Source: Trifolium pratense (taxonomy: Eukaryota > Streptophyta > Magnoliopsida > Fabales > Fabaceae). Taken from it: DNA of 64,000 nucleotides. The stretch spans positions 19,750,127 through 19,814,126 of the forward strand of contig NC_060062.1 of NCBI RefSeq assembly GCF_020283565.1, in the 5' to 3' direction. The stretch's first letter is position 1, and each line of letters opens with the position of its first letter. Below the pieces are notes generated by a model. It searched no databases, was not told the origin of the DNA, and worked only from the letters and a program-made list of their open reading frames with translations. The translations under genes and the position numbers were made by a program. This document shows positions 1 to 15,879 of this stretch, piece by piece.

Positions 1-162
1 TTTGTTTTCCTTTAAATATGTCTATATTTTTGGTTACGTTTTTGTTTTTAAAAAAATGTCAATATTAATAATTAATAATTAGTATTGTTAATTTTTTCCA
101 ATCTCTAACTCCTTATATTTTACTCTCTACGTCATCCACTCTAGTCACGGCTTTCAGGTACA
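1..162. other. AT-rich flank, nothing recognised
   Basis: No coding region, RNA gene or complete repeat is recognisable before the MITE that begins near 163. Confidence 0.5.
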
Positions 163-1365
163 GAGTATTTATAATGGAGATACTCATTTTTTAGTACTTA
201 ATTGGGTTCTATGTGTATACAACACTCATTTATAAATTTTTAATAGGCTAAATTGTACTTTTTGCCCCTTAAGTTTAAGAAAATTGCAATTTTGGTCCCC
301 TATATTTCAAAATAGCACTTTTGGCCCCCTAAGTTTTAGGAAGTTGCAATTTTGACCCCCTATGTTTCAAAATAGCACTTTTGGCCCCCTAAATTTCAAA
401 AAGTTGCGATTTTGACCTCCTATGTTTCAAAATAGCAATTTTGGCCCCCCTATGTTTACCCCTTTTGCAAAATGGAAGTTTAAGACACTTTTCTAAATGG
501 AAGTTCAAGACACTTTTCTAAATCAAAATGGCATAACAAATCAAGTCATTACATATATGAAGTCATTACATAATTAAAAAGACATAACAAAAAGCACGAA
601 GAGTTTTCAATTTCCATTGTTTCCTATTTTTGGATTTGGAATTAGGTTTTTTTTTTTTACGTATAGTGAAAAATCCTTTTGAATAAACGTCACAAAGTAT
701 TTGATTAATTCTTTAGGATTTGAGATTATATATGTGTGTTAGTGAAAGAATAAATTTAAAGCATGTGACTTCTTCCTTTTATTTTTTTATTCTTTTAATT
801 ATAAGATAACAAAAAAATGTTGACGTGGCAGCTGAGTCACTTAAGTGACTTGCCACATCAACTTTGACTCGATCAAAATTGACCTTTTGCAAAAGGGGTA
901 GAGATAGGGGCCAAAAGTGCTATTTTGAAACATAGGTGGCCAAAATCACAACTACTGAAACTTAGGGGGCCAAAATTGCTATTTTGAAACATAGGGGGCC
1001 AAAATCGCAACTTTTTGAAACTTAGGGGGCTAGAAGTGCTATTTTGAAACATAAGGGGTCAAAATTGCAAGTTTCTGAAACTTAGGGGGCCAAAAGTGCA
1101 ATTTAGCCTTTTTAATAATAGTACCTAATAAGTACTCAATCCCTCTAACCCAACATCTCTTAAAATTTTTTAAATAGTTCCTACCAATAACACATCTCAC
1201 CAATAACTATACATCATTATAAATGAGACCCACAAAAACAAAATAGGTACTAATGCTTATTGTAGAACTAGTACCTATTAGATACTCAAATGAGTATTGC
1301 TCCAATGATAGTACTTAATAAGTATCACGAGTACCTAATAGGTACTACACTAGTGAAAATGATCT
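163..1365. mobile_element. MITE with GAGTAT..GGAGAT ends, split by a nested element
   Basis: The outer parts, about 163-245 and 1109-1365, match a second uninterrupted copy at 38683-39015. Both contain repeated GTACCTAATAAGTAC-like blocks and an ATGGAGATACTC start. In this copy the continuity is broken by an 863-bp element at 246-1108. The exact ends and the target duplication of the outer element were not resolved, so its superfamily is open. Confidence 0.7.
246..1108. mobile_element. Mutator-type nonautonomous element nested in a MITE
   Basis: The element begins GGCTAAATTG and ends CAATTTAGCC. A perfect 9-bp target duplication TTTTTAATA lies at 237-245 and 1109-1117, which is the Mutator size. 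Each arm is made of about 60-bp tandem units that alternate TTTTGGCCCCCTAAG and TTTTGACCCCCTATG blocks. The centre, near 820-870, holds a palindromic stretch around CACTTAAGTG flanked by GACGTGGCA and TGCCACATC. No coding capacity is seen. Confidence 0.85.
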
Positions 1366-1388
1366 AAGGAAGGAGCGAAGAATAATAC

Positions 1389-1390
1389 TA

Positions 1391-1434
<44 letters not shown>
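1389..1434. repeat. (ATT)n microsatellite
   Basis: About 14-15 ATT units lie roughly 330 bp upstream of the Hsp70 start codon. Any open frame through it is low complexity. Confidence 0.9.
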
Positions 1435-1435
<1 letters not shown>

Positions 1436-1544
1436 GTGATGGAGCAAGAAACAACTTGCAGGTGGACTTGGGTATGAAATAAGGACCGTGGATTAGAATA
1501 ATAGGAGGGCAAGAAATGGAACGGAACGGGAAATGATGAGATGG

Positions 1545-1552
1545 TTCTAGAA
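1545..1552 (+). promoter_or_regulatory. Candidate heat-shock element core TTCTAGAA
   Basis: TTCnnGAA is the inverted-pair core bound by heat shock factors. It lies 207 bp upstream of the plastid Hsp70 ATG, with further GAA triplets at about 1512-1526. A pyrimidine-rich 5' leader (CT repeats, about 1655-1675) lies between. The location fits a heat-responsive promoter, but one core is weak evidence. Confidence 0.4.
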
Positions 1553-1758
1553 TAAGTGTAGGCCACGCGCGATTACCATATAACCCAACCCAACCCAACC
1601 CTCATCCTTCAAAAGAAGACGTTACCCTCATTCATCCATTAACTATCACGTACTACTCTCTCTCTCTCTTTCTCCGCTTTCATTCACACCCTCATCCATT
1701 CACACACACTTTGGTAGTTAGTTCAGTTCTGTTCTGTTCTGTTATCTAACCCCCATCC

Positions 1759-5528
<3,770 letters not shown>

Positions 5529-7883
5529 GTTATAGAGATTATTCAATAGGATTATTTTTATTTATGCTTCTTTTGTGCTAAATTCGTAGCGATTTTTTTC
5601 AATGGAGAGGGAGTGTTTGTCTCTTATTATAATTAGACTCACTTTATTATAGGTGCTCATTGTCACACGTTTCTGTACCTTTGGAAAGTTTTGTCTGAAA
5701 TACAGGGTATTGTGTGGATGAAATGAAATTTACAGGCTGAAAATGTCCTAATTTGATGAGAAAATGAAGATGATTTTACTGTTACCTAAAGGGGGTGTTT
5801 GTTTCATGGTTGAATTCAATATATCGTCACTTTAAGCCATTTTGAATGTAAAGGTGTTTCTATTTTAGTGTTTTACGAAATTAGCACTTTCAATGGGAAT
5901 GAAAATTTTCATGTGGTAAATATCTATTTTGATATTTGAATGTGTGAAATGTTGTTATTATAATTATAAAGTGTATATTAAAATTACACAAACAAGTATA
6001 AATGAGGTTTTTGTTGGTCATTTTTATGATCAAATATGTCTGTACTTGTTTGATTTAGTCATGAAATGTATTTTTTATACACAAGTAGCAGAAGAAAAAT
6101 AGCATCACTCAGGCCTCTGGGCATCTGAAATGATCTCAATTTTGTTGTTATTGATGATTCATCACATCTTCAACATACTAGTAGAAGGAAACAATTTGGA
6201 ACTAAAGCCATATTGCCAAAAACAAGTTCCTGTGCAGCACCAATTTTTTTCTTTTAAGAGGCTAAAATATGTATATTTAAATAATAGGAAAAGGAGAATA
6301 AATACAAGGTCTACTAGTCTCCTAAAGTACAAAGAAACAGGAAAAATGTGTTAAATAATAAGGCATTGACCAGAAAAGAGCCAAGAATACACAGGCTCAA
6401 AAAATCAGAGAAAGACTAGAACTCCACCCCTCTTAAAACCAGAAAACATCCCCTACAAGTGCTGAAGAAACAATGTTGTGAAACAAATAAATAAAAATTT
6501 CAGTCCATAAACACAGTTCAATCAATCTTATATCAAAAGAAAAACACTGTCAAATCCTTTAATTTAAAAAACCAACTCAAAGCATATTTAAAACCTGAAA
6601 AACAACAATATACCTAAATGGCTTTAGTTCCTAGTATAATTCAAGCATATGCTATTCTCAGGAATATACCTATATCGCTTTAGTTCCTAACTTTTTAGCT
6701 TTTGACAAATGACCAAAACAAATTATATATACATTATTTAAGGCCATCCATTAACAATAATGAAATAAGCATTGCAGCATGATTATAATTCACTTAAAAT
6801 GTACCTATATACCTATATCTCTTAAAATGTTATAATTTTTTTATTATATTTCAATTATCTCTCATTTTTTATAAAAATAGTTGAGACGGAGGACCAAAAA
6901 AAATTAAATCTTCAAAGCATGATGATTATAATTCACTTAAAAATAATTTTCCTAATAATTTATATTAACGTACCCGCACCTTAAATTTTCTAAAAATATC
7001 GTACCGCGTACCAATACCCGTATCGGATATTGGTACCGTACCCGTACCTAGGCAACATAGATTGCAGCCAATATAAAAACCAAAAACCAGCATACTTTGA
7101 AACATATTGTTAGCATATGTTAATCTCAACCACATTAGCTTGAGTAGGCCAATAACACCCTAAGCACAGAAATTGGATGATCAACCAGCCACTGCAACTA
7201 TAGTTTCCTAAAGCCAAAAAATAAATTAAATGTAATTAAGAAAACATCACTAGCAGTTACATCAGCGTTAATTAGAGCAAAAACAATACTTCAATAAATA
7301 AAAAGATTCAAAGACAACTCGTACATGAGTTTTTTACTTAACAATGATAAAAACAACTAAACAATAAAATCACCGAAGACAAATCCTACATAAGTTTAAA
7401 ATCAATAGTATAATATATTATTTAAATTATTATTATATTAAAATCAATATAATATAATATCCTACATAACTCCGCCGACCGTCACGACGGTCGGTGGTGC
7501 TCCGCCGGCCATTGTCTTCCACCACTCTTTTTTTTTAAAAAAATAAATATAATATAATATTTCAATTATTATTTTATATTATTTTAAAATTTTAGAAAAC
7601 TGTTTTTTTAATTTTAAAAAAATCTGCCTTTTTGTTTTGTTTTGTTTTTTTTAAATTATGATATTTTTTATAATAAAAATCAGTACTTTATTTTTTTTTT
7701 AAAAAATAGTTTTAAAAATTACTCTTTTTTTTTTGACAAAAAAAAAATAATAGAAATGGTTTTAAAATAATACAAACAATTTATTTATTAACAAAAATAG
7801 TAAAAGGTAGTACCTTTATGTAAAAAAATTAATTTTTATTTTTAAGATATTTTAAAATAATTATATATAAACAAGTTTGAAAT
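5529..7883. other. Hsp70 3' region and AT-rich intergenic DNA
   Basis: The Hsp70 3' UTR probably ends within the first few hundred bases; no strong AATAAA signal was found. The remainder is AT-rich, with one short GC-rich patch near 7470-7520 (TCCGCCGACCG) and a GTACCGTACCCGTACC-like repeat near 6970-7050. No gene is supported, and the small open frame at 6130-6354 has no recognisable features. Confidence 0.5.
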
Positions 7884-8349
7884 CAGGGCCGGTCCCGATA
7901 TTTGGAGGCCCTGTTTAAAAATTTAAAATGGATCTTTAATAAAAATATAATTTTTTTTTAAAAAGTCATTCTCTATTTAAATTGTAAATAACATAGAAAA
8001 ATAGTCATCATAGTAAATAACATCTAAAAGCGACATATTTTAATCAATGACATTAAATACATTTTCAATCTAATATCATTATCAACTTTACATTTTCTTG
8101 GGGAAAAAAAAACTTTCTTGTAATGTTGCTTATTTTTTTACAATCAACCGCAAGTTATTTATAAAATTAAGAATGTGTTTATTAAATATTTTATTTTTTG
8201 AGTTATAAAATATTTTTAGTAGTAACAAAGTCATTAATTTTGTTTTACATATATAAATTTTTTAATAGACCGATATAAACAATTAGAGGCCCTAAATGTT
8301 TGAGGCCCTGTGCAGTGGCTCACCTTGCACACCCACAGGGCGGGCCCTG
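7884..8349. mobile_element. hAT MITE, CAGGGCCGGCCCTG family, copy 1
   Basis: Ends are CAGGGCCGGTCCC and GGGCGGGCCCTG. The flanks TTTGAAAT and TCTGAAAT match at 7 of 8 positions, as expected for an aged 8-bp duplication. Subterminal text (GGAGGCCCTG, GAGGCCCTGTGCAGTGGCTC) is shared with the copy at 43451-43924. No coding capacity. Confidence 0.85.
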
Positions 8350-8900
8350 TCTGAAATATATATATATATATATATATATAAACAAGTTATATTTTTAGGT
8401 TTTCAAAAGATATTTTAAAAATAATTTTACCAAACAAGTTTTTTCATTTTCTCTTTTCCAAAATAGTTTTTAAAAATAAAAATTATGAAACAGATTTTTT
8501 TCTTTTTCTTTCTTGAAAACTATCTTTTAAAATTGATTTATAATAGAGTTTTTGAAAATTAAAAACAAAAAACTCAATCAAACAGCCCTTAATCTCTTAT
8601 GATAATTGACTTTTAAGCCTACATTAAGAGAAGTATTTATAATTTTTTTTACTAAAGTATTTATAAATTCTATTAAAAAATAATATGACATGAAATATAC
8701 CTCAAAATTAGGAGGTTTGATTTTACATCTAGCCTTATAACTTAACTACGAAGTAAAGTTTCAACAAAGAAAAACCTACTAAGTAAACCCAAAAAACAAA
8801 AATATAGATCCTAAGCTATTTGTTTTTAAATTAATTTTATTTAAAAAAAATGCGTAAAATTCACGCCCAAAAAGCAGAGTAAAGTACTGAAAAATCAATC
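8350..8900. other. Intergenic spacer upstream of the DEM-like gene
   Basis: A short (TA)n run follows the MITE at 8357-8381. The rest is AT-rich with nothing recognised. Confidence 0.5.
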
Positions 8901-8902
8901 CC

Positions 8903-8909
8903 TATAAAA
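8903..8909 (+). promoter_or_regulatory. Candidate TATA box of the DEM-like gene
   Basis: TATAAAA sits 128 bp before the ATG at 9037. It is followed by a leader rich in TTTCATTTCA and CAATTT repeats (about 8930-9025). Position and sequence are right for a core promoter. Confidence 0.55.
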
Positions 8910-9036
8910 CCGTTAAGTTAACTGATTCATTCATTTCATTTCATTTCAAATACTGTAAAATCTCAAATCAATCAATCACTCCCAAAATTTCATTTCCATT
9001 TCAATTTCAATTTCAATTTCATTTCCGTTTGATTTG

Positions 9037-12000
9037 ATGGGTACTTCTCAGAGCCGCGAAGGCCGTGAATTTTCCGATTCCGACTCCGATTACGACGATG
9101 AACACCAACACGATGAAGAAGAAGAAGAACAAGATCAATATCAAGACGCTCAAACTTCTTCTCAATCCCATTCCACACAGCTAGATGAAGTAGACGCTAA
9201 ACTCAGCGCTTTAAAACTCAAATATTCATCTTCTTCTTCTTCACAATCACAATCAAAATCACAACCACACACAAAAACACCGCTTCCTAAAAACGCCGTC
9301 AAACTTTACCTTCACATCGGCGGCAACACTCCTAACGCAAAATGGATCATCTCCGACAAACGCACTTACTACGAATTCGTCAAATTCGACGAAGACGATT
9401 ACGAAGATGAGGAACAAAACGACGTCGCTCAAGGCCAATGGATTCTCAAAGTCGGTTCCAAAATTCGCGCTAGGGTTTCCACCGAACTACAATTGAAGAT
9501 GTTAGCCGATCAACGCCGTGTCGATTTTGTATCTAACGGTGTCTGGGCTCTTAAATTCCCCACCGATGAATCATACCGGAAATTCGTCACCGAATTTCAG
9601 GACTGTACTTTCGAGAATGTTTATGGTTTATCTCCAACTGAAGAACACAAGATCAAGGTTTATGGTAAGGAGTTTATCGGTTGGGTTAAGCCTGAAGCCG
9701 CTGATGATTCCGTTTGGGAAGATGCAGTTTCTGATGACGGTTCTTGGAAGACACCAGAGCCTTATAAATCTAGAGGTGATTTGATGGAGGAGTTTGAAGA
9801 GGCTGCAAATGGAGGTATTCAAACCCTAACCCTAGGAGCACTTGACAACAGTTTCCTTCTCAATGATGCCGGTTTTCAGGTTTACCGGAATTTTGATCGC
9901 GGGATTCGCAAGGGCGTTGCTGTGAAATTCGAAGGTGGAAACCTTCGGAATCAGACGCCGGACAAGGCGTTGTTGATGAGGGCAGAGACTAATATGATGC
10001 TGATGAGTCCGATGAATAGTGGAAAGCCACATGCTTCGAAGCTTCACCAGCTTGATATAGAAACTGGGAAGATTGTTACAGAGTGGAAATTCGAGAAAGA
10101 TGGGGCTGATATCACAATGAGGGATATCACAAATGATACTAAGGGGTCACAGTTGGATCCCTCTGAATCAACTTTCTTAGGGTTGGATGATAACAGACTC
10201 TGTCAATGGGATATGCGTGATAGAAAAGGAATTGTTCAGAATATAGCTACGGCTAGTTCTCCGGTGTTGCATTGGAACCAGGGCCATCAATTTTCAAGAG
10301 GAACTAACTTTCAGTGCTTTGCAACAACTGGAGATGGTTCAATTGTGGTGGGTTCCCTTGATGGGAAAATAAGATTGTATTCGAAGACATCGATGAGGAT
10401 GGCTAAGACTGCTTTTCCAGGGCTTGGTTCGCCGATTACAAGTGTTGATGTTACTTTTGATGGAAAGTGGGTGTTGGGTACAACTGATACTTATTTGGTG
10501 CTGATTTGTACATTGTTTACTGATAAAGATGGGAAGACAAAGACTGGTTTTGGTGGTCGTATGGGAAACAGGATCGGTGCTCCTAGATTGTTGAAGCTCA
10601 CCCCTCTGGATTCGCATTTGGCTGGCACTACCAATAAGTTTCATGGTGGACATTTCTCATGGGTAATCAATCACTCTTCTCCATTATTGTTTCATTGCTT
10701 TCTATTTTGCATTGACATGTAGCATTATCTTTCATTTGTATGACATATGAATATGAATGCCAATAAAACACTATTTTAACACTTTTCTATCCAACACACT
10801 ATTTTGACATTAAATAACCTGAATCAGTCTCTTTTATTGTTGAAAAGATAAGCGTGGAAGTGTGTTTATTAACATGTGCATTTAAGTATCTTTGATTAAT
10901 TACTTTGAATCTAGTTACTTTTTAATATCCCTTCAATAAATTCATGACTTTTTCGTTCATACATGCAAATTTTGTTAAACTGAAAATTTTGTCATTGGAA
11001 ATTTCATCAATAGTTCACTGAAAATTTCATTTTAGCTTTTCTTTTGTTATGGGCCAATTATTTGTCCTGCTATTCTAAGCTTATTACCATGTGCGAAACT
11101 AAAGGTTTTATTCATTCATGGATTGAACCTCTGCCGTCTTATTTAGCAATAATATTGGGGTAAACCTAGTGGATCATAAGCTTTATGTTCCTTTACACTG
11201 GCAATGTTTAGACACTGGGTACACATTGAGTAATGCATGTTCCATATATAGCAATGGTGAAATTATCAGGGAGCTCATTTAATGCAGCAAGGTGTACAAA
11301 TGGCAGATTCTCAAAATGATGGGTGGGGTTAAATGATAAAGGGTAGCATGAATAATAGGGGCTATGTAAAAAAATGTAAAAGGGATGCAAGTATAACGGG
11401 AATGGTGCAAGCAAAGTATAGGAATATAGGATCACCATGAGTAAAGTACAAGACATAGCTTTTGCCTTTTGGCTGGTTGAGAAATCAAGTTTCATGATTC
11501 ATGATTTTCTCCATCAAGTAAAACTTTGATAATGTTATCTGTAAATTGGGCTGAGATTATTTATAATAAAATCAATTGTCCATGATTGAGTAAAAGACGT
11601 GACTGCAGGAAAATGGTTATTCTTGCACAGCAGAAAGAACACTCTCGCATTATGTGCAGCGCATGCACATTTGTTGTGATCGGTGAATTAAAAATATGGG
11701 TAGCCTTTTATGCACCTCAAGATAGAACTCCTTGTTTATTCCATGCTGCATACTTGCATCTAATGTGAATTAGAAAAATTAATTTAAATTGGTACTGATT
11801 ATTAGCAGTTTACTGTTTACTTTTACTGAGTCAGTCAACCTGCAGTAAGTATTAATCATTTGTTTTGTATTTCAGGTCACTGAGAATGGTAAACAAGAAC
11901 GCCACCTTGTTGCGACTGTGGGCAAGTTCAGTGTGATATGGGATTTTCAGCAGGTAAAGAACAGTGCCCATGACTGTTACAGGAATCAACAAGGGCTGAA

Positions 12001-12163
12001 AAGCTGTTACTGTTATAAGATAGTATTGAAGGACGAGTCAATCATAGAATCACGATTTATGCATGACAAATATGCTGTTACTGATTCCCCTGAAGCTCCG
12101 TTGGTGGTAGCAACTCCTATGAAAGTTAGCTCTATCAGCCTGTCTGGAAAGCGACCCGGTTAA
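9037..12163 (+). CDS. DEM/CYPRO4 family protein (Vid27-like), two exons
   Basis: Plant member of the DEM (defective embryo and meristems)/CYPRO4 family, related to yeast Vid27. The biochemical role is not settled; tomato DEM is needed for shoot and root meristem organisation. Exons 9037-10662 and 11876-12163 join in phase (TGG then GTC) to give 637 residues, close to the usual plant length. Residues 1-45 start [12 protein letters not shown] and then become highly acidic ([18 protein letters not shown]). A Ser/Gln-rich linker follows. The C-terminal half carries repeated propeller-like segments such as [35 protein letters not shown] and [13 protein letters not shown], typical of the Vid27 C-terminal domain. 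The start is the ATG at 9037; an in-frame TTG three bases upstream is not a start. The N-terminal MG could allow myristoylation, which is only a suggestion. The intron of 1213 bp holds no recognised element. Confidence 0.93.
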
Positions 12164-13829
12164 GCCATTGATTACATTTTCTTTTCTGTTTTTTGTTTTA
12201 AGGTTCAAATTTCCTAGTGTTAGAACTTAGAGTGCTTTCCACAATGTATTGCTTGTATTCAAGTCTTTGTGATGCAATTTATTCTTCTGTACAAAAAATT
12301 TTAGGCTGCCCTGTAACTGTTTTCTTTCTTACACTGGTCATTTTGTGATTACTACAAGTTTGGGTTTGGTTATTTTGTGATTACAAGTTTGGGTTTGCAG
12401 AGAATGATGAAATGTCCTTTTTAATTTCCAAATTTAATGAAATAGTAGTTTGTTTTGAAATAGCTTCATTTGACAGCTCTCTGTTTTTTGTTTTCTTTTC
12501 TCATTGATCCAAAAAATACCTGCATCTCCATGGCAGATGGTTATAATATTCTACATGAATTTTCCATTCTATCGCGTTTAGAGCTTCTCCAACATGAGGC
12601 TGATTTTGCCGAGCCCGGGTTCCCTTTCTCTTTAATATTGATTGATAACAGAGAGAGAGAGATACATGACACAAGATTTGGATCTCTTTATTGTACTTTT
12701 CACTTGATTTGTCTTCATTTTCAATCTAAACCATTAAAAAATACTAATACTACTCACTTTTCTTCATGATTTTAATTATTCTTTTCTCTCTTATTTGGAA
12801 GATTGAGATATTGAGAATTCTCAATGTAGAGAATCAATATCCCATGTCACAAGATGAGCCATGGTCATTGGTCACACAATTTTTTTTTTTTTTTTTTGCA
12901 ATATGGTCACACTACTTTTTAGTCACCCAAAAATGCTTTGGCTGTTGGATCATAGATGAGAAGCTTTTCTTTATAAACCAACCCTTTTTCTTTTAATTCT
13001 TTACATGGATGTTCATAGGAACCACATCTCATAGTGACTAAAGTCATTGGATAATTAATGAATATTTAGCAAAAAGGTCTCGTCAAATTGGCCTCCTCTC
13101 CTTCAAATTCTCCTCTCCAACTCTCTTTTTCACTACTTTATCTCTCTCACACATTTTCTATTTCTCTTCTTATTTTTATTATTTTTTCTATTGATTTTCT
13201 CTCTCCTTTTACAATTGTTTTGCTTGAAACTTGAAAGAGAGGGAAATATGGAAGGAGAGAATCTAAATCCTTGCTTTGGTAGTTTGTTTCCTAATTTTCC
13301 TCAAATTTATACAGATGTGCAAAAATAAATGATGTTGCAGTCAACTTTTATTTTATTTTTTTAATAATTAAATAATTAAATAGGAAAGGTCTTTGGATTG
13401 AATATAGTCTTAAACATTACAAAAAATATATAAAAGACGCCTCCTATTTTTCAACGTCTAATTATTTACGTTCTTTATCTTTGCATATTTTGCTCTTCTT
13501 CTTTGTGTAATTTTTTATTCCCCGTATTATCTTGTGTTATTTGATTTGATAAGTAGATTTGTATATGAAAATAGTGTTGAAATATAGATTTTTAAAATAA
13601 AAATAAAAATTATTGTATAATATATATCCAAAATAATTACACATTAATGAAATATAATATGATAAAATCAAGTTGGCATCATACGTAGAACATTATTTTT
13701 AGGTATGCAGTTTAATTTTTTGATGATCAATTTTTTGTTTATTACAATTTTAATATTTGTATCTAATATGATTTTCGTACTTAGTTTATATACTATAGTT
13801 TTTTTTATCCATCCAAATTTTTTTCGCCA
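12164..13829. other. DEM-like 3' region and AT-rich spacer
   Basis: 3' UTR sequence passes into AT-rich DNA with a (GA)n patch at 12650-12662 and a poly(T) run at about 12880-12898. No coding sequence is convincing. The open frames at 12470-12996 are low complexity. Confidence 0.5.
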
Positions 13830-14150
13830 ATGTGGATGGTATGCTAATGGAGTTGGAAGGGGGGTTTTGCAAAACATGTTGGTTCCGCTAGTGTGTATAT
13901 GGTGGAGTTATGGCGAGCATACAAAGGCCTTTGTTTGGCGCGAATACAAGGCTACAACAACATTGAGCTGCAAATTGATTCTCTGCTTGTGGTTTAGAGC
14001 CTTGGTGGGGAGGATGTTGGTAGCACGGGGGTTGAGTTTTTCTGTGCATGATTCGACATATGCTTCACGAAGATTGGAATGTTTGTGTTCATCATGTTTA
14101 TACCGTGAAGTAAACAAAGTTGTCGATGCCATGACTACTTTGAGGTGTTC
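13830..14150 (+). pseudogene. Remnant of a LINE RNase H domain
   Basis: Pieces in shifting frames resemble the RNase H-like domain at the end of plant LINE or retro-derived genes: NGVGRGVLQNM, then VELWRAYKGLCLARIQGY and NIELQIDSLLVV, then YREVNKVVDAM. A stop and at least two frameshifts separate them, so it is nonfunctional. It lies just upstream of the hAT element at 14431 but is unrelated to it. Confidence 0.7.
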
Positions 14151-14430
14151 GACGAAAAAAATTACTACTTTTTTTTTTACAACCTATTGTTTTTGAGCAG
14201 TAATGCTTAATGATTTTATCGAAGTTCCTACTCTCATATTATTTCCTTGTACGTAATTTTTTGGTTCCCCTTCTTTATTGCAAAAGAAAAAACATGAGAT
14301 TGACATGACATTATGGTTTTGACTTTTGACCATAATATTAAAATAGAAATTCTACAGTACTTCGAAACATGGCTGCTTTAAACTTGCCATTATTGGATTG
14401 AATGAATGAATATGACAAAGTCACTAAGTC

Positions 14431-15106
14431 CAGTGGCGGAGCCAGGATTATAGCGGAGCTTGGGCACAATTTTAACCACAATATTTTTTTGGATAGCATG
14501 AGTTAAAACAAAAAAAAAACTAGAAAAAACCAACAAAACATGAGTCAAATAAGAGGGATAAAATATAACATACCAATAGTATACTACATAAAATTAGGAG
14601 GTAAATGCCCTTTCCGAGACTTCTTTGCGGTGAAGGATCGGATAATATCAATATCATCAAGTGACTTGAATATCTCCCGCTCGGTATAACATATCATCAA
14701 GTCATTGAACCACTCATCATTGATCTTGTTGCGCAATTTATTCTTAATAATCGACATTGCTGAAAAAGCCCTTTCAACGGATGCTGTCGACACCGGTAAT
14801 ATCAAAGCCAGCTCAATAAGTTTGTAGACCAATGGAAATACGAAACGAGAGAGAGTGAGAGCGGTGGCAGTCGGCAGAGATTGAGCGGCGAGAGATTGAA
14901 GGAAACGAAGACTAGCCGAGAGAGAAAGAACGAGAGCGGTTGATTTCTTTGGTTACAGAGCGGTGGAGTGGAAGTCGTACGCGTATCTTCTTTCTTTATT
15001 TTTTTAGTGTATCTTTTTCTGGTTTCTATTTATATAAAAAAAAAAAAAAATAGTTTGGGGAGCTCGGGCACGTGCCCGAGCATGCTGTATGGTGTCTCCG
15101 CCACTG
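14431..15106 (-). mobile_element. hAT element with a transposase C-terminal remnant
   Basis: Ends are CAGTGGCGGAG and CTCCGCCACTG, with a perfect 8-bp duplication ACTAAGTC at 14423-14430 and 15107-15114. At 676 bp it is a deletion derivative. A related stretch at about 25.78-26.0 kb lacks the insertion, which independently supports the boundaries. Confidence 0.92.
14584..14832 (-). pseudogene. hAT transposase dimerisation-domain fragment
   Basis: About 80 residues include the hAT C-terminal signature: LALILPVSTASVERAFSAM followed by KNKLRNKINDEWFNDLM. The family's dimerisation domain sits at the extreme C-terminus of a 600-800 residue transposase, so the catalytic part is missing. It ends shortly after GHLPPNF inside the element. 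Confidence 0.88.
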
Positions 15107-15879
15107 ACTAAGTCAGACCAGAAAGTATTTTCGTCACTGAAGATGTCATAATGTCCCTATATATATATGTTGTTAGTAACGGGTATTAAACGAGTACAAT
15201 GTGATCATAATTAAATACTGTATAATGTACTATATAGTTAGATTATATAGATAAGATGAAATAAAAAAGAAGTAATAAAAAATGGATTTCAACATAAGTT
15301 ATACACAGACCAAAATTAGCAACCTTTTCAAGTTGAAATGGCACTAAACTTTATTTTAATCTCTTTATCTATTGGGTTTCACTATTTTAAATTCCTTGAT
15401 CTCATCCATCCACAACACAAGCAGATTTTTTTCCCAAAATATACCCCTCTCCCTCTCTTATTTCCCGTAATACCCCTCTCTCAAATTTTTTTCCCGTAAT
15501 GCACCTCTGACAGAAGACCAACTGGGTAGCACCATTTGAAATGGCGCCATGGCCATGTGATAGCGCCATTCTGAATGGCAACATTGACTGCTTTTCTGCT
15601 TTTTCTGTGCAGTCTGCTTTTCCAGGATCAAGCCATTTGAAATGGCGCTATCTTTACAAGGAACAAGCCATTCAGAATGGCGCTATGCAGGTCCATGTTG
15701 TTTTTCCAGACGCGCGCGTGGCTTGCTGCATTAGGAGGGAGAGAAAGAACATATTTGTGTTTGAAATTTTTTCTACTATCTCATTCTATAAATACCACAT
15801 CTCACACATTCATTTTTCACTCAACTAACTTCATCTTATTCATTTTATTATCTTATTCACTCTCTTTATTTTATAAATA

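Noticed and set aside
6130..6354. 74-codon frame downstream of Hsp70
   Set aside because: No recognisable domain, no promoter, lies in AT-rich intergenic DNA.
9034..9036. TTG as start of the DEM-like protein
   Set aside because: The next codon is ATG in good context; plant nuclear genes start at ATG. The same reasoning applies to the TTG codons upstream of the ERF (19655) and the Copia polyprotein (46696).
13705..14196. 163-codon open frame as a gene
   Set aside because: It crosses AT-rich DNA and then mixed frames of a decayed RNase H domain; the conserved blocks lie in different frames.
15541..15828. 95-codon frame in the MULE arm as a protein
   Set aside because: The identical frame appears in the opposite arm (16767-17042), so it is arm sequence.
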